Positions 51,153-58,915 are shown, numbered from the stretch's first letter. The stretch is 64,000 nt of DNA from Nocardioides faecalis (GCF_018388425.1 NZ_CP074406.1:620001-684000), one strand, 5' to 3'. Notes: generated by a model from the letters alone, not told the origin. Translations and numbers: made by a program.

Positions 51153-51168
51153 GCGGGATCGATCCCGC
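51153..51168. promoter_or_regulatory. 16-bp perfect palindrome in GT2 leader
   Basis: GCGGGATCGATCCCGC ends 31 bp before the GT2 start. Candidate operator or leader hairpin near the ribosome site. Confidence 0.45.
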
Positions 51169-51199
51169 GGAACACCAGAGCGAGAGGAGGGGGAACGAC

Positions 51200-52696
51200 A
51201 TGGCCGACCTGTACCAGACCCGCCCAGTGCCCCCGATGAATCCGGCGCAGCACATCGCGGCGCACCAGGACTACTACGTCAACCTCGCTGCCGACGCCGG
51301 CGGGACGGTCGACGAGGCCGTCGGCGAGCTCGACGCCCTCCCCGTCTACCGCTCCACGGTCGGCTGCGTCATCCCCGCCTACAACGAGGCGGAGACCCTG
51401 GCGGGCGTGCTGGACTCCCTGCTGTGCCAGACGCGGCTGCCCGACGCGATCCACGTCGTGGTCAACAACTCGACCGACAACACGATCGAGATCGCGACCC
51501 ACTACGCCGGTCTGCACACGAGGGTCAACCGCGACAGCGTGGACGAGTTCACCGAGATCTTCGTCCACGACATCGGTGAGAACAAGGACAAGAAGGTCGG
51601 CGCCCTCAACTACGGGTACTCCCTGGTCGAGGGCATGGACTTCTTCCTCGGCGTCGACGGCGACACCACCGCGGACCCGCAGGCCGTCGAGAGGCTGCTG
51701 AGCGAGATCGAGCACGACCAGCGCATCGGCGGCATCTCCGCGATCTACAGCATCGACGACACCGACATGCACGGCGTGGTCGAGCGGTTCCTGATCGCCG
51801 GCCAGCGTCAGCAGTTCGCCTCGTTCAACCTGCAGAACCTGCTGCGCGGACGCCAGATGGCGGTGCTCGGCGGCCAGTTCTCCATCTTCCGGATGTCGGC
51901 CCTGGCCCGCGTGGTGGAGGACAACCACCAGGACTTCCCCTGGGTCCGGGACAGCGAGATCGAGGACTCCCTGCTGTCGCTGCAGATCCGTAGCGCCGGC
52001 TACCTCACCAAGATCAGCGCCGACGCCCGGGCCAACGTGGGCGGCATGACCACCTTGAGGTCGATCGACGCCCAGCAGGTGAAGTGGCTCGCGGGTGCCA
52101 TCGACCTGATGTGGCCGGGGCAGCGGGGCGACACCAAGGGCCAGCCCTTCCACCCGAACCTGCGGCTGCGCTGGTTCGAGATGGGCTCGATGGTCCTCAA
52201 CGCCTACACGCGCTTCTCGTTCTTCGTGCTGCTGACCTGCTCGTTGCTCTTCAGCGCCTTCGTGTTCAACGCGCTGTGGCTGATCCCGCCCCTCGTCGCG
52301 ACGCTGCTGAACTTCCGCATCGTCCGCGCCATGAAGAACGCCAACCGCCGGGACTACCTCTTCGCGTTGCTGTGGCTGCCCTCGGAGATCTACATCTGGA
52401 CGCGCATGGGTCACTTCGCGCGCGCCTGGACGAAGTTCTTCTCCCGCACCGAGTCCGACAACTGGGCGCTGCAGTCGCGCGCCGAGAGCGGCGGCGGAAG
52501 CCGCGCCTTCCTCGCCCCGTTCGTCGTGGCCACCGTGCTGTGGGGGGCCGCCGTCGCGGTGTTCCAGCAGCTGCCCGAGCAGCTCAAGTCCGACACGCTC
52601 TACGTCGGGTGGACCTCGCTGGCCATCATGACGCTCCTGCAGACCGCCTGGCTCCTCTTGAAGTGCCTGCGCCGGTTCCGCGGCTACAAGGTGTGA
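51200..52696 (+). CDS. Membrane GT2 polysaccharide synthase-like glycosyltransferase
   Basis: The 498-residue protein has a cytosolic GT-A domain: GCVIPAYNEAETLAGVLDSL (about 55-74), VVVNNSTDNT (about 86-95), GVDGDTTADP with the DxD (about 151-160) and IEDSLLSLQI (about 254). The processive-synthase QxxRW motif appears as QQVKW (about 292-296). Four or so membrane spans follow (333-375, 435-495). This is the layout of hyaluronan/cellulose-synthase-like enzymes, but there is no PilZ domain. The product is unknown; the three GH6 enzymes nearby suggest a beta-glucan. The ATG follows GAGGAGGGGG. Two palindromes lie in the leader. Confidence 0.83.
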   Translation: MADLYQTRPVPPMNPAQHIAAHQDYYVNLAADAGGTVDEAVGELDALPVYRSTVGCVIPAYNEAETLAGVLDSLLCQTRLPDAIHVVVNNSTDNTIEIATHYAGLHTRVNRDSVDEFTEIFVHDIGENKDKKVGALNYGYSLVEGMDFFLGVDGDTTADPQAVERLLSEIEHDQRIGGISAIYSIDDTDMHGVVERFLIAGQRQQFASFNLQNLLRGRQMAVLGGQFSIFRMSALARVVEDNHQDFPWVRDSEIEDSLLSLQIRSAGYLTKISADARANVGGMTTLRSIDAQQVKWLAGAIDLMWPGQRGDTKGQPFHPNLRLRWFEMGSMVLNAYTRFSFFVLLTCSLLFSAFVFNALWLIPPLVATLLNFRIVRAMKNANRRDYLFALLWLPSEIYIWTRMGHFARAWTKFFSRTESDNWALQSRAESGGGSRAFLAPFVVATVLWGAAVAVFQQLPEQLKSDTLYVGWTSLAIMTLLQTAWLLLKCLRRFRGYKV

Positions 52697-52758
52697 ACGG
52701 CGCCCCGCGAGCCATCCACGCACCGCCGCCCACCTATGCCCCCACCAAGGAGATCGCT

Positions 52759-53472
52759 GTGACCGTCGTACGCGCCTTCGGCGCCGCCGCCCTCGCTGTG
52801 GTGCTGGCCCTCGGCCTCGCCGCCTGCACCGCGCAGGAGGCCGAGCCGGGGGCTGCGCCCTCCGAGACCGGTGCCGTGGCGCCCGCCCCGGCCCCGGTGA
52901 AGTTCAACTCGGAGTTCTCCCGCGACGGCACCTTCCAGTCCCACATCGAGATGGACGGGGTCGACTTCGTCTTCACGATCTGGTCGGCGAAGACGACGCC
53001 GCGGATGCAGGAGTGGTACGCCAAGGGCGACAAGTACTTCTCGTTCACCTTCCAGGCCTACGACACCCGGCAGCGGCTGCGCGACCCGTTCCGGACCAAG
53101 CGCCGGGTGTGGCTCGAGCGGGTCCAGATCAGCTCGCAGACCACGACGAAGTCGGGTGGGAGCGAGTCGCCGTACAACATCGACGAGTACGCCCCCGACA
53201 TCACCTTCGACCCCGAGGCCCGCACCCGCAAGGGCAAGGGCATGCTCATCACCTCGCCGAAGGGCGCGTTCGAGCTGCGCAACCAGGCGATCAAGGACAT
53301 GGCCGACGACACGGAGGGCATCACGTTGACCTTCCGCGCCACGGTGCACATCCAGGAGCAGGCGCGCTCCAAGAAGTACACGGCCCGGGAGGTCACCCAG
53401 GTGCTCCCGATCGCCATCTTCGAGTCCGAGTTCGCGACCCGGCCGCAGCCGGTGCCCTACAACGCCACCTGA
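52759..53472 (+). CDS. Lipoprotein of unknown function, 237 aa
   Basis: The signal peptide (VVRAFGAAALAVVLALGLAA) ends in LAAC, the lipobox, with Cys near 24. A Pro/Ala/Glu-rich spacer leads to a roughly 190-residue domain rich in beta strands (FNSEFSRDGTFQSHIEMDG; DKYFSFTFQAYDTRQRLRDP). I do not recognise the domain. The start is GTG 52759 after AAGGAG. It lies 62 bp after the GT2 synthase on the same strand, so it may be an extracellular partner of the synthase, such as an acceptor or export factor (inference). Confidence 0.72.
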   Translation: MTVVRAFGAAALAVVLALGLAACTAQEAEPGAAPSETGAVAPAPAPVKFNSEFSRDGTFQSHIEMDGVDFVFTIWSAKTTPRMQEWYAKGDKYFSFTFQAYDTRQRLRDPFRTKRRVWLERVQISSQTTTKSGGSESPYNIDEYAPDITFDPEARTRKGKGMLITSPKGAFELRNQAIKDMADDTEGITLTFRATVHIQEQARSKKYTAREVTQVLPIAIFESEFATRPQPVPYNAT

Positions 53473-53504
53473 CCGTGACCACGCAGCCCCCAGGAGCCAA
53501 GCCC

Positions 53505-53972
53505 ATGAGGCCCACGACGTTCGTCCGCGCCGCGGCCGCGGTAGCCGCCGTCGGCGCGTTGAGCGCCTGCAGCAACCTCGGCCTGAGCAAGCCGTCGGCC
53601 ACCGAGACCGTCACCGTGCAGGCGGACCCGGCCACGCCGACGACCGCTGCCCCCGCCGCGCCGGCCCCGTCCGCCACGGCCTCCGCGGGCTTCGACTTCG
53701 ACCTGCTCTACGTCGACTCCAACGCCCCGGCCTGCGACTCGATCTGGCGGATCGGCTCGTTGCTGCCGCAGGACTACGAGTGGTGCGCCGACGCGGAGGG
53801 CAACCCGGTCGCCGGGGTGCGGATCGGCTCGTGCGAGGTCGTCACCTACAACAACCAGTTCTACGCGATCCCGGGCCGCCAGATCGAGGCCGCCTCCGGC
53901 GTGATCACCAGCGACCCCCGCTACCTCGCGGCACTGACGTCCTGCAAGCGGAGGCCGTTCCCGCCGCAGTGA
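53505..53972 (+). CDS. Lipoprotein of unknown function, 155 aa
   Basis: The signal peptide ends in ALSAC (Cys about 22), followed by a Thr/Pro/Ala linker and a small domain with four cysteines (APACDSIWRIG, YEWCADAEG, IGSCEVV, LTSCKRRPFP) that could form two disulfides outside the cell. It is 32 bp behind the first lipoprotein, so GT2, lipoprotein and lipoprotein form one operon. ATG 53505 follows CAGGAG. It meets the convergent response regulator after 6 bp. Confidence 0.72.
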   Translation: MRPTTFVRAAAAVAAVGALSACSNLGLSKPSATETVTVQADPATPTTAAPAAPAPSATASAGFDFDLLYVDSNAPACDSIWRIGSLLPQDYEWCADAEGNPVAGVRIGSCEVVTYNNQFYAIPGRQIEAASGVITSDPRYLAALTSCKRRPFPPQ

Positions 53973-53978
53973 GCGGCG

Positions 53979-55133
53979 TCAGTCGCCGGTCATCCGGTAG
54001 CCGACCCCGCGCACGCTCTCGATCCAGCGCGGGGTCAGACCGGTGTCGCCGATCTTGCGGCGCAGGCTGGTCATGTGGGCCTTCACGGCCCGCTTGTCGC
54101 CGTCGTTGACGTAGTACGTCGTCACATAGCTCTCACCGCGCAGGGTGAGCACCAGGTTCGCGGTGCTGCGCACGCGGCGGCCCGAGTCGATCAACGTGGC
54201 CAGCAGGGCGAACTCGCTGGGGTTGAGGGTGACGGGGCGGCCGTCCACGGTGACCTCGCCGGTGGCGGTGTTGAGCGCCAACCCGCTCTGGTTGACCCAC
54301 GCGTCGACGCGCTGCGGCTGGTTGAGGCTGCGCTGCACGGGCAGCTCGACGTAGTCGGGCTCCTCGGCGCCCGGCTGCGGGGCGCGGGACTGGCCCGGCT
54401 GCGTCGGCGCCGGCGGGGGAGCCGGGTACGACGCCTGCTGCTGCACGGGAGCCTGCTGCGGCACGGGAGCCTGCTGCGTGGGAGCCGCCGGCTGGGCGGC
54501 AGCAGGCTGGTACGGCGCCTGGGCGTAAGCCGGCTGCGCGATGACCGGCTGCTGCTGCGGGGCGGGTGCCTGCGGAGCCGGGGCCTGGGGTGCGGGTGCC
54601 TGGGGAGCCGGTGCCTGGGGAGCCGGCGTGCCGGTCGGGGCGCCGCTGACGGCTGTGCCGCGGGTGCGCACCTGGCCGGCGGTCCACAGGTCCTTCGTGA
54701 CCGGCGCCTGATGGTCGGGGGCCTGCAGCTGGGCGTCGACCCAGCGCTCGCGGGGGCGCCGGAGCAGGGTCTCGATGCGTGCGCGCAGCTCGCGGGGGCG
54801 GACCGGCTTGAGCAGGTAGTCGTCGGCGCCGGCGCCGAGTCCCTGGATCACGTCGATCTCGTCGGCGAGCGCGGTGAGCATCATGATGTACGTCCCGCTG
54901 AACTCCCGGATGCGCCGCGCGGCGGCGAACCCGTCCATGCCGGGCATCGAGACGTCGAGCAGCGTGACGATCGGGTTGAACTCGCGGACCGCCTCCACGC
55001 CGTCGGTGGCGTTGGCGGTGAGGACGGTCTCGAACCCGCTCTGGGTGAGCACGGCGTTCAGCAGGTGACGCACGTCCGCGTCGTCATCGACGATGACGAC
55101 CAGAGGCATCGGAGGAGCGCCGGTACTGTCCAT
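53979..55133 (-). CDS. Response regulator with Pro/Gln/Ala-rich linker and wHTH output
   Basis: The 384-residue protein has a canonical receiver at 10-128: VDDDADVRHLL, VTLLDVSMPGMDGF and DYLLKPVRPRE with the conserved Lys. Residues 130-285 are low-complexity Pro/Gln/Ala with tandem APAPQ repeats (TPAPQAPAPQAPAPQAPAPQ). The C-terminal OmpR-type winged helix (LNPSEFALLATLIDSGRRVR; WIESVRGVGYRMTGD) is near 285-384. With the intact Lys, this one should respond fully to phosphorylation, unlike the paralogue at 45763. TAGGAT lies six bases before ATG 55133. Confidence 0.87.
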   Translation of the reverse strand: MDSTGAPPMPLVVIVDDDADVRHLLNAVLTQSGFETVLTANATDGVEAVREFNPIVTLLDVSMPGMDGFAAARRIREFSGTYIMMLTALADEIDVIQGLGAGADDYLLKPVRPRELRARIETLLRRPRERWVDAQLQAPDHQAPVTKDLWTAGQVRTRGTAVSGAPTGTPAPQAPAPQAPAPQAPAPQAPAPQQQPVIAQPAYAQAPYQPAAAQPAAPTQQAPVPQQAPVQQQASYPAPPPAPTQPGQSRAPQPGAEEPDYVELPVQRSLNQPQRVDAWVNQSGLALNTATGEVTVDGRPVTLNPSEFALLATLIDSGRRVRSTANLVLTLRGESYVTTYYVNDGDKRAVKAHMTSLRRKIGDTGLTPRWIESVRGVGYRMTGD

Positions 55134-55139
55134 GGCCGC

Positions 55140-55145
55140 ATCCTA
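55140..55145 (-). promoter_or_regulatory. -10 box of Pro-rich response regulator gene
   Basis: Reads TAGGAT on the minus strand, six bases before ATG 55133; leaderless. Confidence 0.5.
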
Positions 55146-55152
55146 GCGAGAC

Positions 55153-55184
55153 GGGCCTCCCAGGTCCGTGCCTTGGGAGGTCCC
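55153..55184. promoter_or_regulatory. Inverted repeat between GH6 gene and response regulator
   Basis: CCTCCCA (55156-55162) and TGGGAGG (55174-55180) flank 11 bases, with further GGG/CCC pairing outside after a one-base slip. Both neighbours read leftward, so it may end the GH6 transcript or bind a regulator just upstream of the TAGGAT promoter. Confidence 0.45.
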
Positions 55185-55188
55185 GACC

Positions 55189-56262
55189 TCACCAGCCGGA
55201 GACCGCGGCCATCTGCAGTGCCCGCTCGACCCAGTACTGACCCGCCGGCGGCCCGCCGCCGCAGGTGCCGTCGCTCTCCCCGGGCGGCTTGATCCACAGG
55301 CGTGCGTCGAGCCGGGAACCGTCGTCGACCGCTTGGGGCTCCGGTCCGAAGGCGCGGCCCTCCGGGTTGCACCACTCGCCCGTCGCGCCGGCGCCGTTGC
55401 GGCCGGTGTCGACGACGTAGGCACCGCCGCCGAGGGAGTCGAGGATCTGCTCGGCGTACCTGCGCTCGTCCTCCTCGGGCTGGTAGGCGGAGACGTTCAC
55501 CGCGATGCCGCGCGCCCGGTCGACCCGGATCGCACGCAGGATGTCGGCCATCTCCTGCGGGTCGCGCCAGTTCGAGTGGCCGGCCTCCACGTAGGTCGCC
55601 GGTCCCGGGGTGAGGATGTCGAGGGCCGCGGAGAGGATCCGCTCGCGCTGCTCGCGCAGGCCGCACTCCGTCGCCGACGCGATCGCGTCGGGCTCGAGGA
55701 CGACGACGGAACCGGGGCCGGCGGCGGCGGTGAACTCCCGCACCCAGTCCAGGTACTGCCCCTCGTCGAGCCCGCCCGCCGACTCCAGGCCGGTGCAGTC
55801 GCGTTGCGGGATCCCGTACAGCACGAACACCGGCACCCGCCCGCCCTGCTCGGCCTCCCGGACGATCTCCTGCACGAAGGTGCCGATGCTGCCCAGGGGG
55901 TTGCGCTCGGGGACGAGCCAGACGCCGGTCGGGACGGAGGCGAGCCGTTCCAGGACCCGGCGGGTGCGCGCGGAGCCCGGGACCGCGGTGGCCGACGTGG
56001 CGGCTCCGGCGGCCGGCGAGCGCGGCCAGACGTAGAGCTGCTTGCCCGCGAACGGGTTGCTCAGCTGCGCGGAGCCGTCGGCGACCCAGGTGGGTGCGAC
56101 CGGGCCGGGAGTCTCCACCACGACGACGGTATCGGGCTCGTCGTAGAAGGTGTGGGAGAGCCGCGCGGCGGCCAGCGCCAGCGCGAAGACGGCGATCCCG
56201 ACCAGGGTCCAGCGCAGTCGCCGGCGGGGCGCCCGCGGAGCGGAGGAGGGGGCGCCAGGCAT
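55189..56262 (-). CDS. Membrane-anchored GH6 family hydrolase (second of three)
   Basis: The 357-residue protein has an N-terminal anchor (WTLVGIAVFALALAAARL, about 18-35) and a GH6 domain with YGIPQRDC (D155), VVLEPDAI (D192), GEWCNPEGRAFG and LWIKPPGESDGTC. All catalytic Asp positions are kept; there is no binding module. TACGAT lies six bases before ATG 56262. The gene reads toward the response regulator, and both may share control. Together with the other two copies, it suggests family expansion within the locus. Confidence 0.87.
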   Translation of the reverse strand: MPGAPSSAPRAPRRRLRWTLVGIAVFALALAAARLSHTFYDEPDTVVVVETPGPVAPTWVADGSAQLSNPFAGKQLYVWPRSPAAGAATSATAVPGSARTRRVLERLASVPTGVWLVPERNPLGSIGTFVQEIVREAEQGGRVPVFVLYGIPQRDCTGLESAGGLDEGQYLDWVREFTAAAGPGSVVVLEPDAIASATECGLREQRERILSAALDILTPGPATYVEAGHSNWRDPQEMADILRAIRVDRARGIAVNVSAYQPEEDERRYAEQILDSLGGGAYVVDTGRNGAGATGEWCNPEGRAFGPEPQAVDDGSRLDARLWIKPPGESDGTCGGGPPAGQYWVERALQMAAVSGW

Positions 56263-56268
56263 GCGCGC

Positions 56269-56274
56269 ATCGTA
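56269..56274 (-). promoter_or_regulatory. -10 box of second GH6 gene
   Basis: Reads TACGAT on the minus strand, six bases before ATG 56262; same hexamer as at the histidine kinase gene. Confidence 0.45.
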
Positions 56275-56305
56275 GGCAGCCGCGACCAAGGCCCGCGAAA
56301 ACCAA

Positions 56306-56336
56306 GGCGCGGTCAGGACATGGTCCTGTGCGCGCC
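56306..56336. promoter_or_regulatory. 31-bp near-perfect palindrome in divergent gap
   Basis: GGCGCG, GT, CAGGAC, ATG, GTCCTG, TG, CGCGCC: two nested perfect arm pairs with two mismatched positions per side. It lies in the 166-bp gap between the divergent GH6 gene and the secreted repeat protein, about 44 bp upstream of the start of one and 93 bp of the other. It is the best operator candidate in the locus. Confidence 0.55.
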
Positions 56337-56391
56337 CTGAGTGGCTCTGAGCGGGTCCGCGGAACCGCCTCGCAGACCCCGGTGGCAGCGA

Positions 56392-56397
56392 TACGCT
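56392..56397 (+). promoter_or_regulatory. -10 box of secreted repeat-protein gene
   Basis: TACGCT, 31 bases before ATG 56429, leaving a leader of about 25 nt containing GAAAGG. Confidence 0.35.
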
Positions 56398-56428
56398 CAG
56401 CCCCGTCTCCCCCGAAAGGTCCCCTCTG

Positions 56429-57934
56429 ATGTCTGCAGGCCGCGCGCACCGGTCCACGCACTCGGCCCGACGCTCCCTGGCCACCACGCTCCTCTGTGCC
56501 CTCCTCGTCGGTGCGGTGCTCCTCGTGCCGCCGGTGATCGGATCGGTCGGCTCCTCGCCGACCCTCGCGCCGGCCGCCGCCGCGGCCGCCGCCAACGGCA
56601 CCATCGTGGGCCGGGCCGTGGGCTCCGACGGCATGGGCGTGTCCCGGATCAAGGTGATGCTGTTCGACAGCTCCTGGACCTACCTGCGCGCCGGGAGCGT
56701 GACCCGCAGCGGGAAGTTCGAGTTCCGCAACCTGCCTGCCGGCCTGTACCGGCTGCAGCTGGTGGACCGGCGGCCCCGGTACGACGTGAAGTCGTTCGCC
56801 AGCTCCGACGTCAGCGTCCGGGTCTACCCGGGCCGTGCCTCGGCCAAGAACGTCACCATGCGGCGCGGCGCATTCATCACCGGCAAGGTCACCGTGGGCA
56901 AGCGCGGCACGAAGGCCGGGCGCAACGCCAAGGTCGCGGTCGCCGACCGCAACGGGCGCAGCTACGAGGTCCAGGCCAACTCCCGCGGCGAGTTCGCGCT
57001 CGGCGGGCTGCCCTCGGGCAGCTTCACGCTGTGGGCGTGGGACGCCAAGAAGCAGTGGGTGGACCGGCCGATCAACGTCGCCAAGGTCAAGCACGGCTCC
57101 GGACGCGACGTACGGGTGAAGCTGCGCAAGCGGGCCGGCGGGTACCACGGGTTCCTCTTCGCGGGGCCGAACCCGGTCCGCGGCACCGTGTGGGCCACGG
57201 CGGTCAGCAAGAAGACCGGACAGTGGTGGCCGTTCCCGATCCGCAACGGCGACCTCTCGGTGCGCGGCCTGATGCCGGGCAGCTACCGGATCGAGGTGCC
57301 CGGCGCCGGCCGCTACCTGGGAGGCACCTTCCACATCCGGGTGCCGGTGCGGGCCAAGCGCAGCCGGGCCATCAACATCCGGCTGACCACGCTCGGCGGC
57401 TGGTTCTCGGGCCGTGCCGTCAGCAGCGAGGGCGGCGGCCCGCTGTCCGGCATGCACGTCTCGGTCTACGACCGCTACGGCAAGCTGCTCACCCAGGTCC
57501 GCACCGACCGCAACGGCGTGTTCCGCGCCGGGGGCACGATCTGGGACCAAGGCGGGCTGACCGTGGTGGTCGAGGCGTACTCGACCATCGCAGGACGCAC
57601 CTACAAGCAGCGCTACGTGCGCAGCGGCCTGAGCGTGGTCCGCGGCCGCGCCACGAACCTGGGCACCCTCGCCTTCACCCCGCAGCCCCTGCCGCCGAAG
57701 CCCACCCCGACCAGCACCGCCCCGACGACTGCGCCACCCACGACGGCACCTCCCACGAGCGCGCCGCCGACCAGCACGCCGCCCACGACGGGGCCGTCGA
57801 CGCCGACCGTCACGGTGACCGTCACGGTGCCGCCGACGACGGCGCCGCCGACCACCGCACCGCCGACCACGGCGCCTCCGACGAGTGTGCCGCCGACCGC
57901 CACCGTGACCGTCACGGTGACCGGGGCGCCGTAG
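56429..57934 (+). CDS. Secreted carboxypeptidase-regulatory-like repeat protein with Thr/Pro stalk
   Basis: The 501-residue protein has a signal peptide (about 20-50; LLCALLVGAVLLVPPVIG), then about four beta-sandwich repeats of the CarboxypepD_reg/B-type kind, seen as recurring GxFxFRNLPAGLYRL, GEFALGGLPSGSFTL, GDLSVRGLMPGSYRIEV and GVFRAGG units. A stalk of about 75 residues of Thr/Pro (TAPPTTAPPTSAPPTS) and two TVTVTVT runs end the protein. No sortase motif. It looks like an extracellular scaffold or adhesin, and the Thr-rich stalk is a likely target for the Pmt at 16840. The third GH6 gene starts 6 bp later. Confidence 0.8.
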   Translation: MSAGRAHRSTHSARRSLATTLLCALLVGAVLLVPPVIGSVGSSPTLAPAAAAAAANGTIVGRAVGSDGMGVSRIKVMLFDSSWTYLRAGSVTRSGKFEFRNLPAGLYRLQLVDRRPRYDVKSFASSDVSVRVYPGRASAKNVTMRRGAFITGKVTVGKRGTKAGRNAKVAVADRNGRSYEVQANSRGEFALGGLPSGSFTLWAWDAKKQWVDRPINVAKVKHGSGRDVRVKLRKRAGGYHGFLFAGPNPVRGTVWATAVSKKTGQWWPFPIRNGDLSVRGLMPGSYRIEVPGAGRYLGGTFHIRVPVRAKRSRAINIRLTTLGGWFSGRAVSSEGGGPLSGMHVSVYDRYGKLLTQVRTDRNGVFRAGGTIWDQGGLTVVVEAYSTIAGRTYKQRYVRSGLSVVRGRATNLGTLAFTPQPLPPKPTPTSTAPTTAPPTTAPPTSAPPTSTPPTTGPSTPTVTVTVTVPPTTAPPTTAPPTTAPPTSVPPTATVTVTVTGAP

Positions 57935-57940
57935 CTGCCG

Positions 57941-58915
57941 ATGACCCGCGTCCTCGCCGCCCCGGCGGCGGTCCTGGCCGTGCTGCTCGCCCTCCTCGCC
58001 CCGGTCGGCTCCCTCGCGGAGCCGGCGGAGGCGGCGCCGCGTAGCACGGCGCCGTTCTACCGAGACCCTGCCGCCTCCGCGGTGAGCGCGGCGCGCACCG
58101 ACCCCCGCTTCGCCATGCTGGCGGCCCAGCCCACCGCGGTCTGGCTCACCGACGGGTACGTCGTGGGCGACCCGGACCCGTACCGCAACGTGCGCACGGT
58201 GACGGCCGCCCACCTGGCGCGCGCCGCCGCCCAGCGCCGCCCCGCCGTGCTGGTGCTCTACGCGGTGCCGCAGCGCGACTGCTCCGGCGGCGGGCTGCGC
58301 AACCACGGTACCTACCGTGCCTGGGTGCGACAGGTCGCGAAGGCGGTCCGGACCGCCCGCGGCGCCACCCCGTGGATCATCGTCGAGCCGGACGCGCTGC
58401 CCATGCTCGGGGCGTGTGCCGGGCAGGGTGACCGGCTCGGGTCGCTCCGGTTCGCGGCCAAGGTGCTCGCCCGTGCGGGGGCACGGGTCTACCTCGACGC
58501 CGGGCACAGCAGCTGGCACACCCCGCGCGCCATGGCGAAGCGGCTGGTGCGCGCAGGTGCCAAGCACGCGCGCGGCTTCTCCACCAACGTCGCCAACTTC
58601 CGCGCCACCTCCGCCGAGCAGGCCTACGGGGTCGCGGTGCGCAAGGAGCTGCGCCGGCTGAAGGTGAAGCGCGCCCGCTTCGTCATCGACACCTCACGCA
58701 ACGGCAGCCCGAGCGCCGTACGACCGGGCGAGTGGTGCAACCCGCGCGGCGCCCGCGTGGGCCCGGCGCCGAAGGTGATCGGACGCGGCGGCCTGGACGC
58801 GCGGCTGTGGGTGAAGCCGCCCGGGGAGTCCGACGGCGTGTGCGCCCCCGGGGACGTGCCGGGCGGGCAGTGGTCCTCCGTCGCCGCGCTGCGGCTGCTC
58901 GGCCTGGCCACCTGA
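57941..58915 (+). CDS. Secreted GH6 family hydrolase (third of three)
   Basis: The 324-residue protein has a cleavable signal peptide (VLAVLLALLAPVGSLAEPAEA, AEA-A site near 31) and a GH6 domain with YAVPQRDC (D113), IIVEPDAL (D151), TNVANFRATSAEQ, WCNPRGARVG and LWVKPPGESDGVC. Catalytic residues are intact and no binding module is present. It starts six bases after the repeat protein, in one operon with it. Unlike the other two it is probably released or held by the repeat protein. Confidence 0.88.
   Translation: MTRVLAAPAAVLAVLLALLAPVGSLAEPAEAAPRSTAPFYRDPAASAVSAARTDPRFAMLAAQPTAVWLTDGYVVGDPDPYRNVRTVTAAHLARAAAQRRPAVLVLYAVPQRDCSGGGLRNHGTYRAWVRQVAKAVRTARGATPWIIVEPDALPMLGACAGQGDRLGSLRFAAKVLARAGARVYLDAGHSSWHTPRAMAKRLVRAGAKHARGFSTNVANFRATSAEQAYGVAVRKELRRLKVKRARFVIDTSRNGSPSAVRPGEWCNPRGARVGPAPKVIGRGGLDARLWVKPPGESDGVCAPGDVPGGQWSSVAALRLLGLAT

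Noticed and set aside
54540-54640. Repeat array in the 53979 response regulator as a mobile or regulatory repeat
   Set aside because: It encodes in-frame APAPQ units on the minus strand and is explained by the protein linker.
57700-57930. Tandem repeat as possible CRISPR or minisatellite
   Set aside because: The periodicity is codon-level Thr/Pro repetition within the stalk of the secreted protein; no spacer structure.
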